From the NCBI GenBank assembly GCA_003117195.1, contig BDSI01000017.1, positions 558,001 to 622,000 on the forward strand: DNA of 64,000 nucleotides, in the 5' to 3' direction. Of this stretch, positions 33,501 to 40,765 are shown piece by piece. Source of the stretch: Eudorina sp. 2006-703-Eu-15. Taxonomy: Eukaryota > Chlorophyta > Chlorophyceae > Chlamydomonadales > Volvocaceae. Every line of letters starts with the position of its first letter. Position 1 is the stretch's first letter. The position numbers were made by a program, and so were the translations under genes. The notes under the pieces are model-generated. The model saw only the letters and a program-made list of their open reading frames with translations. It did not search any database and was not told where the DNA came from.

Positions 33501-35200
33501 CGCACCTTGAATACGTCTGCCAACATGCCGAACCCTCCCCTCCCTTCCCCCTCCCTCCCCTCCCCCTCCCCCTCCCCCTCCCCCTCCCAGGCCAAGGTGC
33601 TCCGCGAGCAGCACCCCGACATGGGGTCCCACCACGTGGACACCGCCCTGGCGCACCACAACCTGGCCTGCTGCCTGGACCGCCTGGGCAAGACCCACCT
33701 GGCCCTCAAGCTGATTGGCGGGGCGGTGGAGACGTTCCGGGTGGTGCTGGGGGCCAGCCACCCGCGCACCGTCACGGCCGCTCGGAACATGGGCCACATG
33801 CAGCACCGCCTCTTCAAACTCGACCTCAAGTACCGCTCCGTGGCGCAGGTGCGTTTGGGGGCGGGGGGTTGGGAGAGGGGCGGTGTATTGGGCGGTGGGT
33901 TGCGCCCGAGGCGGGCGTGTGGGTGCCCAGGCCCCATCGCACGCCAACTTGCTCACACCCGCCACCCGCCATCCCACGTCCCTCTCATCTCCCCCTCTCA
34001 TGCGCGCATGCCCGCCTCCCCGCCCCGCAGGAGCAAGCCAACGCCGAGCACACCGCCGTACTGGACGCCCTTCACCGCATGGCCGGCCGGGGGCCTCGGG
34101 CCCGGCGACCCGGAGTGGACGGCCCCGGGGTGTACAACCTCTCAGCGCCGCGGATGATGCTGCGCCGGGAGCAGGCCAACGCCGCGCTGGCGGCGGCCGC
34201 CGCCGCCGCCGCCATGCTCGTCCCTCGCCGGCTGGAGCCGCTCAAGATGCCCGCCAAGGACCGCCTCGCGGCCTTCCAACTGCGAGTGCACGGCGGCGGC
34301 GCAGCCGGCGGCGGCGATGGTGGCGGCGCCGCCGCCGGCCAGCCCGACGGGGACGCGCCGACGGCGTCGGAGGTGGCCGCCGCAGCCGCGGCGGCGGCGG
34401 CGGGTCAGCCGTACACCCGCGGCCGCAACGGCGTCAAGTACTTCCGCAGCCGTCACGACATGGACTATCTGGGCGGCGGGGTGCATAAGGCCCATCCCGA
34501 GGTGGTGGCCACCTATGAGGCGCTCAAATCCGATATCGCGGCGCACGCCTCGGGGGCGGTGCACGCCCGGGTGCCGGAGGGCGTTGTGGTGGTGGAGCGA
34601 GGCGTCGGCGGCGCCGCCGGCGGTGACGGCGCCGGAGGCCGCCGCGGCGGCGGTGGCGCCGGCGGCGCCCGCGGCGGCGCCGCCGCCAGCACCGCCGCGG
34701 GCGCGCCCACGGCCCGCGCCACCGCCGCGGAGGAGGTCCCGGGGCCGATGCGCGCGTTCCGCGGCGGCGTGTACGACAAGACGCTGGCGGCACGGAAGCT
34801 CAAGGTGGAGCGGCGGTACGGGCTGATGGCGCCGCCGCCGCCGCCGCCCAACCAGCCGGTGGAGGTGATCATGCCGCCCGGCCGGGAGCGGGGGCTGCAG
34901 GTCAGGCGGGCCAATGTGCTGGCGGCCGCCATGCTGGCGGAGCTCAACGCCCGGCTGACCGGCTACAACACGCAGCCCACAACGACCCTGGTGGACCGGT
35001 TGGCGGATGTGCTGACGGGGGTGTCCGGGACGCAGGGCATGAGGCCCAAGAGCAGCCGTACGGCAGGCCTGGGCTCGTCCGGTGCGGGCGGGGGCAGCCA
35101 GTGGGGTGTGGGCGGGTTCGGGGAGCGGGGCAGGGCGGCGGGGGAGGAAGACGAGACGTCGTCACGCCGCTCGACCCGGTCGAGGCCGGGGTCGCCGTAA
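11457..35200 (+). CDS. Giant RCC1-propeller / helical / TPR protein (about 31 exons)
   Basis: The ATG at 11457 directly follows an in-frame TGA; the stop is at 35200. Exons: 11457-13062, 13442-15212, 15594-15734, 15972-16748, 17069-17215, 17529-17702, 18139-18263, 18774-19343, 19856-20052, 20415-20537, 20851-20979, 21255-21443, 22187-about 22351, about 22731-23012, 23325-23438, 23719-23893, 24070-24881, 25638-26361, 26790-26991, 27561-27673, 28061-28256, 28706-28784, 29094-29238, 29887-30029, 30409-30495, 31021-31166, 31805-32003, 32409-32608, 32917-33115, 33591-33848, 34031-35200. Phases match at every junction except exon 13 to 14, which needs a shifted site. The product has about 3,780 residues. 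The N-terminus is low complexity, then come about seven RCC1-type blades (for example YLYIWGSDSRGQLG, GAVWAWGSNRHGRLG), EF-hand/p25-alpha-like helical modules with recurrent YPQFIE or YPQFVD, and C-terminal TPRs. No GTPase or kinase motif is visible. RCC1 propellers act in guanine-nucleotide exchange or as scaffolds; a scaffold, possibly cytoskeletal, is an inference. Two adjacent genes cannot be fully excluded without RNA data. Confidence 0.75.
13062..13140 (+). repeat. GGGTGGCTG-type minisatellite at intron 1 donor
   Basis: Degenerate repeats of GTGGGTGGCTGG start exactly at the 5' splice site of intron 1 of the giant gene, so the donor GTGGGT is itself part of the array. Confidence 0.85.
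15381..15407 (+). repeat. Short repeat family R3 in intron 2
   Basis: TGTAAGAGAAACTGAACCGC plus GAGAAG, a degenerate copy of family R3 in intron 2 of the giant gene. Confidence 0.55.
16781..16905 (+). repeat. (GGGGCA)n array, about 21 copies, intron 4
   Basis: A nearly perfect 6-bp tandem repeat of 125 bases lies just inside intron 4 (16749-17068) of the giant gene. The transcript carries the G-rich strand, so G-quadruplexes are possible. Confidence 0.95.
17365..17420 (+). repeat. Dispersed repeat family R4, copy 1
   Basis: TGAATCAATGAACGTTACAG, CGGACCCCGAAAAGGG, ATCAACGGTGTA, shared with 36031-36090. Intron 5 of the giant gene. Confidence 0.8.
17764..17804 (+). repeat. Dispersed repeat family R1, 5' part
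   Basis: TGTCAATACAGACAGCGAAA followed by CCGCAAAAGAGCAACAAACC, shared with the copies at 27738, 30810, 31434 and 36365. It lies in intron 6 of the giant gene. Confidence 0.85.
19745..19819 (+). repeat. Dispersed intronic repeat family R2, full copy 1
   Basis: About 75 bases sharing GTCGCTCTGGCAGCAGCGCA and the terminal ACCAATTTCCT with copies 2 and 3. It lies 36 bases before the exon 9 acceptor, directly followed by the C-rich tract. Confidence 0.9.
20820..20837 (+). repeat. R2 terminal fragment next to acceptor
   Basis: ATGTCTACCAATTTCCTA, the terminal part of R2, lies 13 bases before the exon 11 acceptor. Confidence 0.8.
21031..21051 (+). repeat. Short repeat family R3
   Basis: TTAAAGAGAACTGAGCCGCG lies about 50 bases after the exon 11 donor. 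Related copies are at 15381-15407, 51099-51120 (intron of the OPR-like gene) and 35214-35239. Confidence 0.7.
21447..21724 (+). repeat. (GGGGAGGA)n array with 34-base G run, intron 12
   Basis: Repeats of the 8-bp unit GGGGAGGA fill the start of intron 12 (21444-22186), interrupted at 21485-21518 by 34 consecutive G. The whole tract is purine-only on the transcribed-sense strand. Confidence 0.95.
23076..23116 (-). repeat. R2 fragment, antisense, near donor
   Basis: Reverse-complement R2 (TATAGGAAATTGGTGGACAT, then AACTGCTGCGCTGC) about 60 bases after the exon 14 donor. Confidence 0.8.
24990..25031 (+). repeat. Dispersed repeat family R5
   Basis: TTAAATTTGAGAAGACCGAA, CCCAGAAACGAACCCGGG in intron 17. 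Similar segments are at 16906-16940 (+) and, inverted, at 13357-13387 and 17990-18020, all in introns of the giant gene. Confidence 0.65.
25522..25597 (+). repeat. Dispersed intronic repeat family R2, full copy 2
   Basis: 76 bases from GGTACTGTAGCAAT to CTACCAATTTCCTAT, 40 bases before the exon 18 acceptor, followed by a CCCCCT tract. Confidence 0.9.
26415..26448 (-). repeat. R2 terminal fragment, antisense, near donor
   Basis: Reverse-complement R2 end (ATATAGGAAATCGGTAGACA and onward), starting 53 bases after the exon 18 donor. Confidence 0.8.
27166..27291 (+). repeat. 17-bp minisatellite, about 7 copies, intron 19
   Basis: Tandem copies of GGTGGTGTAGGCCCCCA lie in the intron between exons 19 and 20 of the giant gene, with a few substitutions in the central copies. 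Confidence 0.95.
27738..27876 (+). repeat. Dispersed repeat family R1, long copy
   Basis: About 140 bases running from GATGTCAATAACGACAGC through GAAACCGCAAAGAGCA and GAAGCGTTGACCCAGATG to CTGATGTGTTTAAATGCAG, in intron 20. Confidence 0.85.
28319..28573 (+). repeat. (GGGCA)n array, about 50 copies, intron 21
   Basis: A 255-base pentanucleotide array of GGGCA, nearly perfect, occupies most of intron 21 (28257-28705). A few GGCCA variants occur at the right end. All frames are open, which produces long artefactual open frames on both strands. Confidence 0.97.
29726..29752 (+). repeat. R1 fragment
   Basis: GATGTGAATAAGACAGCGAA plus ACCGCC, a short R1 5' fragment in intron 23. Confidence 0.7.
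30510..30612 (+). repeat. G-rich (GGGGGT)n tract, intron 25
   Basis: A degenerate GGGGGT/GGGGT tract begins shortly after the exon 25 donor at 30496. Confidence 0.85.
30810..30858 (+). repeat. R1 fragment
   Basis: ATGTCAACATAATGACAGCG then AAACTGCGAAAAGTCACCGC, an R1 5' fragment in intron 25, upstream of an R2 copy in the same intron. Confidence 0.75.
30909..30984 (+). repeat. Dispersed intronic repeat family R2, full copy 3
   Basis: 76 bases very close to copy 2, including GTCTACCAATTTCCTAT, 36 bases before the exon 26 acceptor. Confidence 0.9.
31434..31553 (-). repeat. Dispersed repeat family R1, long antisense copy
   Basis: On the minus strand this reads CTTGTCAATCCAGACAGCG, GAAACCGCAAAAGAACACCC, GGCGTTGACCCAGACAAAAG and ends GCTGATGTGTTCAG. 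It matches the 27738 copy over its length, in intron 26. Confidence 0.85.
32409..33848 (+). other. C-terminal TPR region of the giant protein
   Basis: Exons 28-30 encode amphipathic helix pairs. One is AGELHNRGDCPAALAEYDKA. Another reads ALAHHNLACCLDRLGKTHLA and is followed by LGASHPRTVTAARNMG. The second closely follows the kinesin-light-chain type of TPR, with LA, LG, A.L, then HP.T..A..N. TPRs bind peptide ligands of partner proteins. Confidence 0.7.
33260..33317 (+). repeat. (GGGCCCT)n tandem repeat, intron 29
   Basis: Short array of GGTCCCT and GGGCCCT 7-mers in the intron between exons 29 and 30 of the giant gene. Confidence 0.9.
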
Positions 35201-36030
35201 GGGGTGTGTACGGCACGAGAGGACGGAGCCGCGAGAAGGGGCGGGGTCCAGCTCGACCGGAGATGGGGGGGACGTCGTGTGGTGTGCGGGGGTGTCCGTG
35301 TGTTGCGACGAGGGAGGGCACGTGCTTTATGTGCAGGAAGGTGGTACGGCATACACACACATACACACACACGCGCACGCTCGCACACGCTCGCACTCGC
35401 ACAGGCGCCATTACTTATGGCATCCCGCTGTTTTCCCGGACATTGCGGCGGTAGGGGTGGGGGTAGGGGTGGGGGGTGGGGGTCACGGACGTATGAGCAC
35501 GGACGTGGACAGTACACGTCGCTGTGTGGGCGGGACACATCGTGTATAACGTACGGCAGGGATGCCGCCAGACTCGTACACTTGGCGGTTAGTTGCATCA
35601 CGGCAGTGTTACAGCCGTTTCCAATTCGGCCGCAGTAGCAGAGGTCACGTGGCGCGGGCTTCAGGCAGCGCATGCGCTTGTGAGTGCCACACTGCCGCAG
35701 TGGCAGTGGTATCACGTGTGGAGTGGGTTCCGCTGCCTGTTGCTTCAGATGGCTGGTGGAGTCGGGGGTGTGTGGGCCGGTGGCTTGCCGCTGTCTATCG
35801 AGCCGCCTGGCTGGGTGGTTTGCTGGTGGCGTGCTGGTGTGTGTGTGTGTGTGTATGTGTGGAGGTGCGTGTGTCCAGCGAGGACCCCGCCCACACCCCC
35901 TTGCACCCAGATGCTGGTTACTGTGCATACGTTCGGTCAGGCTGGGGTGCAGCGGACTAGGAACGGGGTTTCGGAGCGCACGGGGAGCTAATCGTGTCAT
36001 CTTCTGGAGGCACTCTGATCCTACGGTATC

Positions 36031-36090
36031 TTGAATGAATGAATGAACGAATGAACGTTACAGCGGACCCCAAAACGGATCGACGGTGTA
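36031..36090 (+). repeat. Dispersed repeat family R4, copy 2
   Basis: GAATGAACGAATGAACGTTA then CAGCGGACCCCAAAACGG and CGACGGTGTA, in the 3' region after the giant gene. Confidence 0.8.
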
Positions 36091-36189
36091 TCTTGTCGTA
36101 ACACGCTGTGCGGGAAAGGATTCGGTGAACCGTATTATTGGTCATGACCCCATCGAACTGCAGCTATTCCCGCGTGAAATGAACAATAT

Positions 36190-36194
36190 TTACA
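36190..36194 (-). terminator. Candidate TGTAA poly(A) signal of the CMC1-like gene
   Basis: TTACA on the plus strand reads TGTAA on the minus strand and is the first such site after the stop at 37282. It implies a long 3' UTR of about 1.1 kb that overlaps the convergent transcript. Confidence 0.35.
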
Positions 36195-36238
36195 GTGACA
36201 GCGAAGGCAGGGTGACTGTTGCAGCCCCCGTGTGGTGA

Positions 36239-36243
36239 TGTAA
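36239..36243 (+). terminator. Candidate TGTAA poly(A) signal of the giant gene
   Basis: First TGTAA on the plus strand after the stop at 35200. TGTAA is the usual green-algal poly(A) signal. It would give a 3' UTR of about 1.05 kb. Confidence 0.4.
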
Positions 36244-36364
36244 TCCCCTTACCGTACATCCCTTACCGTACGTGACCATCCATTCACACAATCGTCGTTT
36301 CGACCCATGTAGTTGCCACCTGCCAACAGCCACCTGCCAGCGCGCACCCCGGCAGCCCCCTTTT

Positions 36365-36511
36365 CGTCAATAAAGACAGCGAAACCGCAAAAGGGCAACA
36401 AACCGATACCCGCCGATGAATGAACGTTACCAAAGGGATCACCGGTGTATACCAGGTGTTGTCATTGACGAAGACGGCGAAGCGTTGACTCCGACGAAAT
36501 AAGTAGAAGTT
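36365..36511 (+). repeat. R1 copy with nested R4 segment
   Basis: Intergenic R1 copy (CGTCAATAAAGACAGCGAAA to GCGTTGACTCCGACGAAAT). Its middle holds an extra segment at 36415-36455 resembling family R4 (TGAATGAACGTTACCAAAGG). Confidence 0.8.
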
Positions 36512-37281
36512 GCCCCGGCAGCGCCCCCCCCCTCCCCCGCAGAGGCACCAGGCACTGCAAGCCCTCCGCCGCATCGGTCCACCTGCGGCCGCCAGCCGGG
36601 GGGCGACTCCGCAGCCCCACCACCGCCGACCATGTCCCGGACAACCAAGTGACTCAGACCGGGGCCTGAAATGGCCCCAAGTGCCCCGACGGCCGCCCGT
36701 GTACGGCCCCTACCCGCCCATGTGCGCGCCCGGGCTCTGCTCCCACTTCATCCCACTTCCCCCACCGAGTGATCCCGAAAACCCCCTAGACCATCCACAA
36801 ACAGGCAGCAGCAGCAGTTGTTGGGGCTGGCGATGACCGCGTGGCCGTCCCTTCCCCGTCGCCCTGCTCCCCACGGCAAGCTCCGACCTGACCTGACCCG
36901 ACCCAACCTGAGGTCAGTCCCTCAGTGACCCCTCCCCCCCTTTGCCAGGTGCCGTGTCCCGGCCTGCCAGCTGCCCCCCCAACCCCCCCGCACTGCCCAC
37001 AGTCCCCGCGCCAGTCCCCGCGTTGGCCCTCCCTCCCGCCTGGGAACCCGTACCTCGATGCAAACAGGGGGACCCGCACCGCCTGTGCGGCCGCCCACCC
37101 GCTGCAGCTCCCCCCTAACCTTGACCTGGACACGGCGGACTCGACATTCGCGACGAGCGGCAACAGGCGGAAAGCTGCAACGCCCTCTACACTACTGCAG
37201 ACAGACTGATGTGGGTCCATTACTGATGTGGGTCCCCCGGGTGGCTTCACTTTGACCCCCAGGGTCAGCGGCATCCCGGCC

Positions 37282-38149
37282 CTATGTCCGGGCCTCCCCC
37301 GCCAGCTGCCCCAGCCGGTCACCCTCCTCCTGGATCCCCGCCAGCAGCTGGCTCCAGTCGGGCTTACGGGGCCGCCCCAGGCTGATCCACCGCCGGGCCA
37401 CCAGCTCGAAGTTGGACTCGTTCATACTGAGGGGCGGGGCGGGTGGGCAGGTGGGCAGGTGGGGGGGCAGGGGGGGCAGGGGGGGCAGGGGGGGGGGGAC
37501 AGGGTTAGGGAGAGGTCGGCGAAGGCGGCCAGGGTAACGGAGCGGGAGTCCCGGAGGGCGCGTTACGGAACGCATCACTGGTGTTCGATGCACGCAGAGG
37601 CCGGCGGTTCAAAGCTGTTGACGTGTTGTACTTGTGCAGAAACCGGGCCGGGATGGTGCTGATGACGGCCGTGGTCAGAATTAGGAGGTCCGGAGAATCC
37701 CAGTCAAGCGGGCTTGGCTCGGGAAGCCCACTGGAGGGCAACGTCCAGGCGTTGCGGCGCGGATGTGCAATCAGGCTGGAAGGGACATTGCACAAGCTTG
37801 CCGGGAGGGGATCGGCACAATTGGATTCCAGTTACGGGACGACCATCCCGGCGTTGTTATCCCCAAACCCCTTGGCCCGGGTCTACACGCGCGCCACAGA
37901 CAGTAACCCCTCCACTTACTATCTGTGCATGCAATCCTGCGACGCATTGTATTTTCCTTTGCAGAAAATCTGACCGAAGCTCCGCCCCTTGCAGCACATA
38001 TTGAAGTCCTCGATAAGCGTTTTGCACCGCTCCTCGCCGATTCGCGAGAGTCTTAGGATGATCTTGTTACGTGCATGTGGCGAAACTAGCGCGCTGTCGG
38101 CGTCGCCTGATGCTAGAACTGGCGATGCCGATTGCGCCGTTGCCGCCAT
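37282..38149 (-). CDS. CMC1: CMC1-family twin-cysteine mitochondrial protein
   Basis: Two exons, 38149-37920 and 37426-37282, join in frame (AGA TA / T ATG) across a GTAAGT...CTCAG intron to give 124 residues. The core ERCKTLIEDFNMCCKG followed by FCKGKYNASQDCM has the cysteine spacing of CMC1 family (CHCH-like) proteins, which are small intermembrane-space factors for cytochrome c oxidase assembly (COX1 maturation in yeast and human). An N-terminal tail of about 40 residues precedes the first cysteine, and exon 2 adds a charged C-terminus (ELVARRWISLGRPRKPDW). There is no cleavable presequence, as expected for import through the Mia40 pathway. It is divergent from the TFIIIC-like gene, whose start lies 290 bases away. 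Both splice sites and the phase fit. Confidence 0.85.
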
Positions 38150-38439
38150 GATCTTTCACTTCATATAAACTTACTTTCCTCTGAACGCTAGATAATGTTA
38201 TTGGAGTTACGGAAGCTCTCCAAGCCCTAACTTCTGCGAACAGTTGGGAGTTAGAAGGTATCAGAACAGGTGCACCGGACACATGCTCCAATGTAAAGGT
38301 ACCAAACTCGAAAGTCATAAAAGGAACATGTCAGCCAAACAACTCGTACGGAAAATACCGCGTGGCGCGAACGCGACAAAGGACTTTATGCCTTTTCGTT
38401 GAGCCGAAGGGTTGCCCACATCCGGCTGCGCTTTGTAAC
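38150..38439. promoter_or_regulatory. Divergent promoter, CMC1-like / TFIIIC6-like genes
   Basis: Only 290 bases separate two divergent start codons (38149 minus, 38440 plus). The stretch is comparatively AT-rich and contains no supported exon. Confidence 0.5.
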
Positions 38440-39111
38440 ATGGCATGTGTGGAGGGTCCCCCCGAGGTTGTGCTTACAGAGGGTGAGGCCACTTGCCTGA
38501 GCGTCTGTCGCTGCCGGAGGTGACTAACACAAAGCTGCCCAAACTGTTCTGCGCAGGCAACGAAGATGTTCAATATGTTCTCTTGGACCTTCCTCGTGAC
38601 GTAGCCGTCTGGCTTAATCCAGGCGAACAACTAGTCATTCAGGCACGTACTGACTGGGGCGTCAAGAGAAAGCTTGCGGCTCAAACGGCTCAAACTTTGC
38701 ATGCTAACTGCCTTGCTGTAGGCACTAGATAGCGACACGCCGATGATTAAGCTTCAGAACGGTATTGTGCTTCAAGGCAAGTACGAAGAGCACTTGGGCG
38801 ATATCCTCCTGCTGGACAAGGAAATCCTCGCCGCCACGAAGCCGCAAGAAGCCCAGGAGGCTAACGGTGCGGAGGGGGCTGCTGAGCAACGTCAAGCTGA
38901 CCAGCCGGAGCAGCAGCAGCAACCGGAGAAACCGGAGCAGCAGCAGCAGCAGCAGGAGCAACAACAACCGGACCAGCAGCCCGCATCGAATGTCCCGCCG
39001 CAGCAGCGTCCCCAGCCACCTCCACAACCTGCGCAGCAACCTTGCACTGTCCGCCTCAGGGGCCAGACCGACAAGGTTCTGACCTTCAAACGTGTCGCGG
39101 CGCCCGCGTAA
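38440..39111 (+). CDS. GTF3C6: TFIIIC subunit 6-like protein (GTF3C6 / Sfc7 domain)
   Basis: Exon 1 (38440-38482) starts [15 protein letters not shown] and ends in phase 1 at GTGAGG. Intron 1 (38483-38556, 74 bases) has a CTAAC branch-like site and GCGCAG. Exon 2 encodes [14 protein letters not shown]. Exon 3 encodes [33 protein letters not shown], a Gln/Pro-rich stretch of about 50 residues, and [18 protein letters not shown] before the stop at 39111. The order VLLDLP, LD...P.I, G.YE..LG and a late KVL.F strand matches the triple-barrel domain of human GTF3C6, a TFIIIC component needed for RNA polymerase III genes. The exon 2 donor is unsettled: 38661 with acceptor 38721 (phase 0) and 38647 with acceptor 38728 both keep the frame. 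Total length is about 170 residues. The poly-Gln insert sits between predicted strands. Confidence 0.75.
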
Positions 39112-40765
39112 TAATAGTGTGTCGTGAGCAATTCATGTTTGGCGCCTGAACGCCGGCTTGTGCAGTTGCAAGTGTCCCTTGGCCGCTCATATGGGGGCCG
39201 CTGCACGACGTGCGTACGATCAATCAGGGCTTCCTTTGCGTTGGTATACTTTGGGTTCCCCCTGTCTCTGAAGCGCTCCGCAGGGTACGGGAATGGTGCG
39301 ACGGAGGTTTGTGAGCTGGCGGCGATTTTGGGTTTTCAATGTCGAACAGGTTTGAACTCGTGTACGCTTGGATTATCTCTCGAATGAACTGAGGACATTT
39401 GTAGGAGATGCAGTTCGGACGTTGCTGGGACGGGGATGGGCGCCTTGGGTATGTAGGTAGGGTAGGTACGTAGGTAGGTAGGTGCCGCTGAAATTGTGCG
39501 TACCTCGGCGATTGCTTCACTGCGTTGCCCTTCACATGCGGACCCGTTCGCATGTTTGGCGATTTTGCGTAGTGGGCACAGACACGACAGGCGCGACCGT
39601 GCCTGGTGGTATTGTGCAAAGTGTCGGGCGGGCGGCTGCGCAGGGAAGCCCGTCGGGCTTGGCCTTTCGACTGCCACCGAGGGCGCGTCCCTGGGGATGA
39701 GCACATGTGGCTCATGCAGTCATGTTGTTGTAAGAACGGTAAATGACGCGAGCTTTGTGTACATTCGAGCTTGGAGCTAGCTCCCGGCGTGTAGGCGGGT
39801 GCGAGCGCACAGAGCAGGACCCCGGCCCCATGAGCCGGGGAGGTGCAGGTTGCCTCCCGGGCCTCGCAAGCAACCCCCACGCCGTCCAGCCGCACGGCGC
39901 GCGCTTCCAATTTACGATCCGATTCAATCCCATCCTATCCCTGGCTTCGATCACGACGCCGCCGACGGCGACGGACTGGACACCATGCCCCCGCCCCCTC
40001 CCCTCCTTACCCTGTTTGGCACGGTCAAAACTGCTAGGGTACCGACCCGTGGGTCGCGTCGGCACACCTGCACACGTGCGTTTCTTCGCTCACTTCCACG
40101 ACACCCTCTCGGACCAGAGCCGTCTCACCGCCATCGCGCGCACCTGGGGCCCGGCGGCCTCAGCGGGCGGCTGCAGGGGTGCCCCCCGGAGCTGCGGGGC
40201 CCGTGTGTCCGTCCGCCCAATCCCATCCTCAGCTTCGGCCCTCCAACCGCCACCCAACCCCCCCCCCACACCCACACACACACACGCACACATCAGCTGA
40301 CTGCAGCGCCCAGCAAGAAGACGATAATAACGCCCGCATTTGGGAACTCTCAGGTGATCCCCCTCGTCGGGCGACAGCTGCGCCGCACAGGTGCATGTGT
40401 CGCCTGGCCCAGTTGCCCAGACCGTCCAACTCGCGGACCGCAGGTGACACACGCAGGGCAGGGCACCGAGGGGAGGACGGAGCGCTCCATCCGCCCCGGC
40501 CTGCCCCCCCCCTTGTCCCACCACCCCGGGACCCCTGCGCCGCCCGCTGCCCGCCACATCGCCACATCGCTGCCCGCGAGAGCCTCTCAAAGGCCGCGTC
40601 GCCTCATCTCGTCACAACAGCAACCCCGCTTCGGCTGCCTGCTGGCGCCCGCATCCGCTGCTGCTGTTGCCGCTGCCCCGTCTCCCTCCCGCCTGCGGCC
40701 CCGCCTGCAGATGCCGCTTCTGCCCAGCTGCCGCCTTGCAGCTCTCGCTCCCCGCCGCTGTCCGC
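39112..40765. other. Convergent intergenic region with 3' UTRs
   Basis: It holds the 3' UTR of the TFIIIC6-like gene up to a TGTAA near 39730 and the 3' UTR of the CSP41a-like gene from the other side. A GTAG tetranucleotide tract lies at about 39450-39482 and a CACACCC tract at about 40260-40290. I see no coding exon. Confidence 0.6.
39729..39733 (+). terminator. TGTAA poly(A) signal, TFIIIC6-like gene
   Basis: First TGTAA on the plus strand after the stop at 39111, giving a 3' UTR of about 620 bases. Confidence 0.55.

Larger units (their letters stand above)
35201..37281. other. Convergent 3' intergenic region
   Basis: This stretch holds the 3' UTR of the giant gene and, from the other side, that of the CMC1-like gene, plus R3, R4 and R1 repeat copies. 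A CA-rich tract is at about 35350-35400. No coding exon could be supported. Confidence 0.6.

Noticed and set aside
38380..38560. Apparent CDGSH-like CRCRR...FCAG iron-sulfur motif
   Set aside because: The two halves are in different frames, and the region is an intron with branch-like CTAAC and GCGCAG acceptor in the TFIIIC6-like model.
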